Shown here: positions 56,663 to 64,000 of the stretch, piece after piece
How positions within the stretch are numbered: position 1 is the stretch's first letter
Layout: each line of letters starts with the position of its first letter
From: Ziziphus jujuba
Taxonomy: Eukaryota > Streptophyta > Magnoliopsida > Rosales > Rhamnaceae
DNA: 64,000 nt
Reading direction: 5' to 3'
Assembly (NCBI RefSeq): GCF_031755915.1
Contig: NC_083379.1
Coordinates: 40,122,001 to 40,186,000 of the forward strand
Translations under genes and position numbers: made by a program
The notes under the pieces: generated by a model
The model's input: only the letters and a program-made list of their open reading frames with translations
The model's database searches: none
What the model was told of the DNA's origin: nothing

Positions 56663-58220
56663 GATGGAAGTATGATACTTGGATTAAATCCTTGCCAGAG
56701 TTTGCATGTTTGTATTAACAGGCTGGTGACTCCTCTAAATCTTTAAGGCCAGCTGAAGTTGACTACGACTGACCAAATTAGGTAAGTTCCATTAATGGTA
56801 GAACAAGTTGTGGGGATATTATCTAAATAAACAGATATATTACAGTCAATCTGAAAATGGACAATTAGATATTTTCTTTTAAAATTTTATTTTGCTGTTA
56901 GTTAACTAAATTTTTCATTACCATTATGAGAATAGTAACATAAATGTCAACCACAAGTAGGTATACTAAACCATCATGGCTAATAAATAAAAGATATACA
57001 TATTCATGTACTTTAGAAATTATGTTATTTAATAATAATGATAACAATAAAGTTCGACCGATTATAGTTATACATAAAAGTTATATTTATGTACACACGA
57101 CAAGGTCTCTGTTTTATCAAAAATAAAGCAGATGACTCAAATTAAAATTAATTGAGGCTTTTAATAAATATATTTTCAATGTTAAAAACCCAATGGTAAG
57201 ATGGAGGTGACACTGACTTGGAGAGGTAAACAATAACTTCAACCAGTTAACAGAAAGTGTACGTACTGGCAAACAAGAAAAGGTTCAAACAAAGAGTGCA
57301 TTTTCATATAAGGTTCTCTATTTTCTAATTTGTTAATCTTAATCTCAATTAGATCTAACAACATAGGCAACAAGCTAAATCCAAAGAAAAATGATTAAAG
57401 CATAAAAGGCAAAAGAATATAGACGAAAATGAAGTCCGGAGAATTTTCCATACCATTTTCTTTGTGATGTTTAAAAGGCCATAGGATAGAAAGGAGTTTG
57501 TGTTGAGTTTTAATACAGAACAGTATAAGGTTCGAATGTTTATTCTGCAACTTGTATGAGTGGTGTGACAAGAATCAGCTACGGAAAAAAGTCCTATAGA
57601 ACCATCTCTCTCCCACACATATTCAGTCATTCAGAAGCTTATGGTTTTTCGTTCAGTTTTTCAGAGTTATTGTTCTTCTTTGCATTCTCGCTTTCTTCTC
57701 TCTTCTCTTGGGCTCGATTTTTTCTAGGAGCTTTTCTTCGTGAGAGCTTCTGTAAAATTTTGAGAGAGGGTATATATGGGATTGGGGAGGGGTTTCAATG
57801 GGTGGCTGAATCTTTGTAAACCAAGAGAAGAACAATGGTGTCTGAACTGATTTTCAAAGCATTTCATCAATTATTCTATAGATCTATACCAAGTACTTAT
57901 AGTCCTTATTCAACTGATCACTGGGAGTTTTTAAACGGAAGCTAATTCATTGGCAAAGTTGAAGCTTCCTGTCACCTTTCCACCTAATTCCTTCACATCT
58001 ACGACAGCCAATCGGTCTTTGCACCAGATGCTGCCAAAGAAGTTATGAAAACACATAACTTTATCTCGGCTTACAAACCATGCCTCAACGACGAATTCTA
58101 ACTTGGCTTAAACAAAACTTGTGATAGATTGCTTAGTTTTTTATAATATAGGATAACCACAAAACAAGAAAGAGCTATTTGGCCAAAAAAAAAACAAAAA
58201 AACATAGAAGCAGAAAGCCA
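56663..58220. repeat. P450 intergenic spacer, partner of 15.2-16.5 kb
   Basis: Around 57195-57300 the sequence (GGAGGTGACACT, AACAGAAAGTGTACGT, AACAAGAAA, CAAACA) matches 15205-15340, and 57855-58260 matches 16050-16500. The stretch 57310-57840 has no counterpart that I can see and no gene. These matches show that the unit duplicated in the P450 array included the downstream spacer. Confidence 0.65.
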
Positions 58221-58621
58221 TTAGTTTCGGAATATTAATACATTGTGATTTTTATGTAGATTTGGGGTCACGATAACCAATGGAATCACTAGCAGATCAT
58301 CTTTTCTTCGGACAGTAACGCAAAAGCTCTTAGTCATGTCCAATTCTTCATGTTTCATTTCATTTTGGAGTTTCCAATCAAAATGATAAAACAACAATGC
58401 AAGCAGAAGCTCGGCATTGATAAGACCAAATAACATTCCAGGGTAAATTCTTCTTCCAGCACCAAATGGGATATACTCACAATTTGCACCCTTGAAATCT
58501 AGAGCTATCAATGAACCTCTCTGGAACATAGCTCTCTGGGTCTGTCCGTTACCTTGGATCTCTCCCAGTTGCCCATGCATTTACCATAATCTTGATATTG
58601 AAAGGTATCCAATATCCATTA
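58221..58621 (-). pseudogene. P450 exon 2, 3' part, haem cysteine lost
   Basis: From the INGY-like segment at 58620 through ERFIDSS-type sequence (with shifts near 58500-58580) to the haem loop FGAGRRIYPG and the C-terminus (HEELDMTKSFCVTVRRKDD). The axial cysteine codon is tyrosine, so haem could not be ligated normally. The fragment ends abruptly at about 58621, before the K-helix region. It lies upstream of the split copy on the same strand and is a separate tandem member. Confidence 0.85.
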
Positions 58622-58919
58622 CAGAAGTGATTTTCACTTTTCTAAAAAAAATCTATACAATACTATTCTTTACACACTAGTATTTAGATATATAAAAAAT
58701 ATAAAATAACTTTATATAATATTTCTAATATCTAAAATAACCACCATTCATATAGTTTTAATTTAGTAAAAAACATTTTTTTTCCACAGATAATTTATAA
58801 ATCAAATACTGCTCCACAAAAATTCTTCACAATGCTTTTAGATGAAACTGATAGTCATGAAAATTTCATTAAATTTTTCCGATTAAAATATTTTGGACAA
58901 TGGAAATATGTATTCATTA
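58622..58919. other. AT-rich sequence at the broken P450 end
   Basis: No gene is seen. It probably belongs to the insertion that cut the P450 fragment at 58621. Confidence 0.4.
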
Positions 58920-60950
58920 GAATGTTCAATCTCAAAATCATTAACATCTCTAGAGACATTCGGTTATATACTTTTAAACATATTTAAGATGTTCAATTGT
59001 ATACTTCTAAACATATTTGAAATGTACGTCTTTGAAGGCATTCAATTGCATACTTTATGATGTATTTGAGATATTTAGTTGCATACTTCTAAACATATTG
59101 ATACGAACTTAGGATGACCTACTCCTAAACCCGTATTATATTAGCCCGGATCTTTAATTAAGTTCAAATTCTAATGGAATGGACCTCAACCCTTAACCAA
59201 CCTGTGGTTAGAAACCTTGGTATAATGTAGACGCCACAATAGGGGATGGAAAACCTATTGATAAGTCAAGCTAAAACAACCAATTCTCTAATGGTGTTTT
59301 AGGTGTTCTCGAAGAACAAAGAGATAATTAATCTCACTAGTATTTTCTCAATCAAATCAAAGTTGTATTACTATTGAAAAATAAGCCTTTAAATAGGCTA
59401 CAAAGCCATGAAATAAAACCCTAAAAACAAAGGAAAAACTGGCCACACACATAAAGAAACCTAGTTGGCCGAAACTATACTTCCTTTCCTAATCTAAGTT
59501 TGATTAATTAATTCCTTTATATTAAATTAGGAATTAATTAATTTACAATGGAAAGAATAAAATAAAAACCTTCCTAAATTTATTTGTCCAGAAAATAAAT
59601 AAATAAAAGCCAAAAAGTAATGGTAGTTTCCTAAAACAAGAAGTAAAAACAAATTAGGAAACTAAAAATGCTAGCCTTTTGATCAAGTTGACTTTGATCA
59701 ATCTTTGACCTCTTTGAGCTTCAAATCAGCTTCTAGATTCATTTTAGGATGCCAAATAAGCTGAATATGAAGTCCCACACGTTGCCCATGCTTGGAAAAG
59801 TAAGAAAATGCTAATACAGTAAAATACAGTAAAGCCAGCAAGCAATACAGCAAATTCGGCCAAATTGTTAAAGCTGTCCGTACAAGCCCTTTTTGATTGC
59901 ATTTGAGGCTGCTTTAACTTGATTCCATGACCTCTTAGGCATATGTATTGAACCCAAAAAGCATTGGAACCATTTCATGCTTCCCGGACTCCAAAAATGT
60001 ACCAAAACCGTCACCCGGGTCCGTATCGGCTTCCACCACTTGGATGCTTAGAATAGGCTTTGTATCTTCAAGTATGGACAAGCTCTGTTGAGATTGATTA
60101 CCCCCTGTATAAATACTCTCAAGTTGTCCTTAAATCTCTTAATTTGAGCTCTTGTGATTGGCCTAGTCTTCATCCGTGTTGAGTCAGCACCCCAGCGGGT
60201 TATCGGTTGAGCGGGCTCGGGCGGAATCACATCACATATCTAAGATATTTATATCTAAAAACGTTCTATCACATACTTCTTAATATATCTAAAATGTTTT
60301 GTTACATATTAACACATTTAAAATATTCAATCAGACTTCTGAATATAAATATGTTCAATTAATTCTAAATATATTTAAAATGTTCACTTATATACTTCTT
60401 AAAAATTTTAAAATTTTTAATCATATACTTCTAAATACAAATATGTTTAATTAATAAATATCCTTAATAGTAATTTTAAATGGGGATAAAATATAAATTT
60501 ATAACGTGACTGTGGAGTTTGTTTAATAATGCAACTAAAACTTCTCTTTTCGTATCAAGGAATTGATGCAGTGGAAAATATTATATAGAGAAGTTTTAGT
60601 TGTACTACCAAATGAATTTTACGTAATTCTTATATAAATTTATATTTTTAATTACTATTAAAGACATTTACTAATTAAACATATTTGTGTTTACAAGTAT
60701 AGAATTGAACATTTCAAATGTGTTCAGAAATATGTGATTGAACATCTTAAATATATTTAGAAATATATGATTAAACATTTTTATATATGAATATCTTAGA
60801 TGCATTTAAAAGCATACGACTGAACATCTCAACTACATTTAAAAGTATACGACTAAACGACTTCAGATACGAATATCTCAAATATATTTAGAAGTATATG
60901 ACTAAATATCTCAAATATATTCAAAAATGTATGATGCTCTATTTCTGCAA
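58920..60950. mobile_element. Foldback-like element with repeat-bearing inverted arms
   Basis: Around a centre near 60565 the two sides are complementary. The inner arms are 60437-60550 and 60584-60692 (for example ACTAAAACTTCTCT against AGAGAAGTTTTAGT, and AATATGTTTAATTA against TAATTAAACATATT). The outer arms consist of degenerate ~35-45-base units: AGATGTTCAATTGTATACTTCTAAACATATTT-type sequence on the left (58970-59098 and 60235-60435) and its reverse complement on the right (60693-60945). A solo gypsy LTR interrupts the left arm. Long inverted arms made of short repeats are the hallmark of foldback elements. The outermost ends and a target duplication are not defined, and no coding region is present. 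Confidence 0.6.
59094..60239 (-). mobile_element. Gypsy solo LTR (A/B family) with CATAT duplication
   Basis: The LTR is 59099-60234 (1136 bp, plus strand TGATACGAACT to GGAATCACATCA), flanked by CATAT at 59094-59098 and 60235-60239. No internal sequence is attached. The open frame at 60048-60230 is the pol tail that this LTR family encodes. Confidence 0.93.
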
Positions 60951-61735
60951 ATATACGGGTCGCATAAGTAATAAAGCAACGAGTGACTATAGTTCCTTCG
61001 AGGATTGATGTTCAAAACTTTATTAATTATCAGAATTATTGATTAGTTCTTTTTATTCAAGCACCTAAAATTAAAAATAAGATAAGAAATTAAATAATGA
61101 AATTGTAAACTAAACCCAAGTAAATGACAAGAGAAAAGAAATTCAAGTCACAAACTCAACACACAATTCAAAAACTTAAAATGGAATTACAATGAACTAG
61201 AAATCTAGGATTTTGCTGTACTCTCTACCCTTCTTATATTTGATCAATAAGGTTGATAAAATTTCAAATTTTATCCAATTTCTAGCCTAGAGAATTCCAA
61301 TTTAATCTAATCCATTTTTCTAAAGTGAAAGTAGAATCAATGAGTCCTTAATGAAAATTAAAAACTCCATAAAATTCTTAAGTTCTCATGCCTTAAACTC
61401 TCTTTTTTATGGTTACCCAATTCCCAACTAAATTTTCAATATTAATTAGAGGGCCTAAGTTGTGACAATCTAATGACCAATTTACCAAATTAATCCTTTA
61501 CAAGTTTAAAATAGTAAATCTACCAAATACCCAAGCAAATTCCAAAATGCAAGAGTATAATGAACAATAAATATAAGATTCACACAAGAAAATTAGATAA
61601 AAGAGAAATAAAAATCAACTCATTAATCAAATATTATACAAATAGAGGTTCCATCCAAATCCTATATACAAATTTAGCTACACACATTCATAATGAATGC
61701 CATAACTAAAATAAAAGAAAAATCTATAAAGAAAG
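60951..61735. other. AT-rich sequence without recognised gene
   Basis: No coding sequence is seen. The stretch beginning CAAATATACGGGTCGCA resembles non-coding parts of other plant LTR elements in general style, but I cannot define ends. Confidence 0.4.
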
Positions 61736-64000
61736 TGTCAGGACCCGTCCAAAATTCCTCACCGGAACCCTAGACAAGCCCTGATCCCGGGGAAACCCTA
61801 CCGGACCCTCCAATGGAAAATCCGGCAGAACCTCCCCTAAGGGTTGGACTTACCACTAATTTCCTGCACTGAAAACACACTTCTATATTCATCCCCTTAT
61901 TCCTCCCATATTACTACAATTTGATTCCACAAATTTACAGCACTCCAAATGAATAACAGTAATCCAGTGCATAATTAATAACTAAATATCCAATACAGTA
62001 TGCAGAGCATTATACAAATAAATATGAAATTTATACGATGACAGATAAAGAAGTAATACAGGATGGAGAGGAAAAAGGGAAGAAATGCTTCTTGGACTTT
62101 CGGCAATAAACTGAGACATCGAGTTCGCCCCAGACGATCAACGTCTCCCAACCTGGGCCTAAGGGAACAAAATTGAAAAATATGAGATGCTAATCATCTC
62201 AGTGAGTGATCCTATCTACTGCACACTTTTAATATTAAAAAAATATAATAATAAAAGGAATTTAATTACTCAATACCAAACAATTAAATAAATAAATAAA
62301 TAATAATCATTTAAAAGTAATATTTTCTCTCAAAACCCTCATTATTCACTCTGTTGGAAATGTTCCCCTTTTAAAATATTTTCACAAAACCCGATTGTTC
62401 GTATGCCCAAAATCAAGGAATCGTTAATTTAATAAATAATGATTAAATAATCCAAATATAAATAAAATGTAATAAAATATAATAAATAATTTTAGAACAC
62501 TTTAGGGTTTGAAATTTCTATCTGAAAATTTATACTTGACGCACCACACTATATACCAGTGATGCCCTCCGATACCCAGCATCCCAAGCACCGACTAGTG
62601 GGGAGGTTAAAGAGAGAAACTTGCATACGGCGCTTCGGCATCCCGATAGCGCCGCTGCTGAAACCGTCATCCCGGCCACGGAGGGGGGCGCCTGATGCAC
62701 AATATATAAGACTTGCCTACCCTCGGTCCAATGGCAACTCACGGGAGACATAATAACTTGCGCGCTAATCCACATATACAGGCAGAACACCAATACTGTA
62801 TGAGTGCGTCTAAAACCAATTATTAAATTTTTTATGGCCGATTTTCCAAAAATTACCGTGGGAATTATATCAGTTTTCAAATTCACCATCCCACATTTTC
62901 CTTTAACATTTCCAGTACAAACCATCGATAACAATATACCAATAATTTTTTTCGTAGCACAAAGTCCATCAAATAATATTCCGCAGGCATAATTATCAAA
63001 TTTGAAACCACCAATTTAAACAAATATTTTCCTTAAAATATTTAAACCAATTATGCCCAAAAAAAATAATATAAAAATCCAGACACAATTAATTAATGAA
63101 AATACCTTGCTCATGTGTAATAAATACAATTAAATCACAATAATGATAAAAAATCCATTAATAAACCAAATTTTCATTTAGCAGCAATAAACATATACGT
63201 ACTTATAAAATAATATTTTTCCACAATTATATTTAAATTTCCACCACATGAGCATAATTCTAAATATCAAATTAACACAAAATAAATATAATTAATCACC
63301 CCAAAATAGTTTTCAAGGTGGGTCACTCATATTGAGCACGTATATCAATCAAGATCCTCCGCAGGATCAACTCCACTACCCACACGTGCACCTAAAACAT
63401 CCACAATACACCAAACCAATTATATTAATATTTTAATCGGATAACTCCCAAATGGGTACCCGGGGAGCGAACACAAACAACAATCAAAATTGACAAGTAA
63501 TATACCGAATCGAAGCTTGAGTGACGAGAATTACGAATCCGATCTTACTTCCTTGAGATCGGACCCAAGGTGGCCGGAATCTCACCGGAAAGCTTTCGAG
63601 ATTCAACTCTTTGATTCTCTCAAACCGTCGTGAATTAGAGGAAAAGGACACTGGATTTGGATTCAAGGGGTCGGAATTAGTGGGGAGGGACTGGAGACGT
63701 GACTGGGTACTTACCGGAATAGGGATTTCTGCAATGAGCCGTCGCGGTCACCGGCAACCGTGGCCGCCTCCGGCGCGTGCGGTGGTTGGTGGCTGAGATT
63801 TTTGGGGATTTTGTAGATCAAAGGGAGAGGGTCTCAACGGTACCGGCGGTGACAAGAATGGAGGCCGGAATGTGGAGATCTCGGCAATTGAAGGAATCGG
63901 CGCCGCCGCCCGAAAAAGCCCAGATTCGGGTGCGTCGCTAGTCGGTTGGCTGTGAAATTTTGGGGTTTGGCTGGGAATGGAGAGGCACTCCTGTCTGGCC
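61736..64000 (+). mobile_element. Second copy of the 3-kb LTR family, cut by the window end
   Basis: It begins TGTCAGGACCCGTCC at 61736, preceded by GAAAG as possible target duplication. It follows the solo LTR at 5454-8419 block by block: the CCTACCGGACCCTCCAA block, the GATGCCCTCCGATACCCAGC block (62560), GGGTCACTCA (63320), GGAGCGAACA (63463) and the GC-rich part from about 63560. The two copies differ clearly, so they are older than the A/B and copia insertions. Whether this is a solo LTR or the start of a full element cannot be seen. Confidence 0.85.

Noticed and set aside
57355..57835. Open frames on both strands between P450 fragments
   Set aside because: Low-complexity phenylalanine/serine-rich translations without domain or counterpart in the duplicated spacer.
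60048..60230. 60-codon frame resembling gypsy pol
   Set aside because: It is the pol tail encoded within a solo LTR, not an independent gene.
5454..64000. The two 3-kb LTRs as the ends of one huge element
   Set aside because: The left LTR has a perfect CAATT duplication on both sides and so is a solo LTR; the two copies are also clearly diverged.

Overview
The window is nuclear DNA of a flowering plant, most likely a eudicot. It holds a CYP71-type cytochrome P450 with the standard phase-0 intron, plant Ty1/copia and Ty3/gypsy retrotransposons with methionine-tRNA primer sites, a Mutator-like element (MULE) with a DUF1985/Ulp1 gene, and long AT-rich spacers. No species is assigned. Only one host gene looks intact.

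Layout. 1-5.1 kb: two decayed copia fragments on the minus strand. 5.1-5.4 kb: a possible MITE. 5454-8419: a 2966-bp solo LTR flanked by CAATT. 8.4-10.9 kb: AT-rich spacer. 10908-12921: an intact two-exon CYP71D-like P450 (minus). 14.3-17.9 kb: three P450 pseudogenes (minus). 18480-56421: one 38-kb MULE with ~90-bp terminal inverted repeats and a perfect 9-bp target duplication (TCATTCAAA). 56.4-58.6 kb: more P450 debris, including the missing 5' part of the pseudogene at 16.5-17.9 kb. 58.9-60.95 kb: a foldback-like inverted repeat holding a gypsy solo LTR (duplication CATAT). 61736-64000: a second copy of the 3-kb LTR type, cut by the window edge.

Inside the MULE, a DUF1985/Ulp1 protease gene (plus strand, 20.8-30.5 kb) and a mudrA-type transposase gene (minus strand, 51.0-48.4 kb) converge. 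Between their 3' ends lies an array of ~254-bp units built around the palindrome CGGTAATTACCG; the units reverse orientation near 32.08 kb. The right end carries decayed host-gene pieces: a PHYLLO/isochorismate-synthase-like piece and a possible C2/SMP-protein piece, as in Pack-MULE capture. A copia element (22396-28583, duplication TACGG) splits the Ulp1 gene. Gypsy element A (32956-47295, TGTGG/TGCGG) lies in the satellite. Gypsy element B (34507-40636, CAAAG) lies inside the pol of A. Without the two retrotransposon insertions the MULE would be about 17.4 kb.

Inferred order: P450 tandem duplication and decay; MULE insertion in or beside exon 1 of one P450 copy; copia and gypsy A insertion; then gypsy B into A. 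By eye the LTR pairs of copia, A and B each differ by about 1%, so these three are young. All reading was by eye; no alignment or database search was run.
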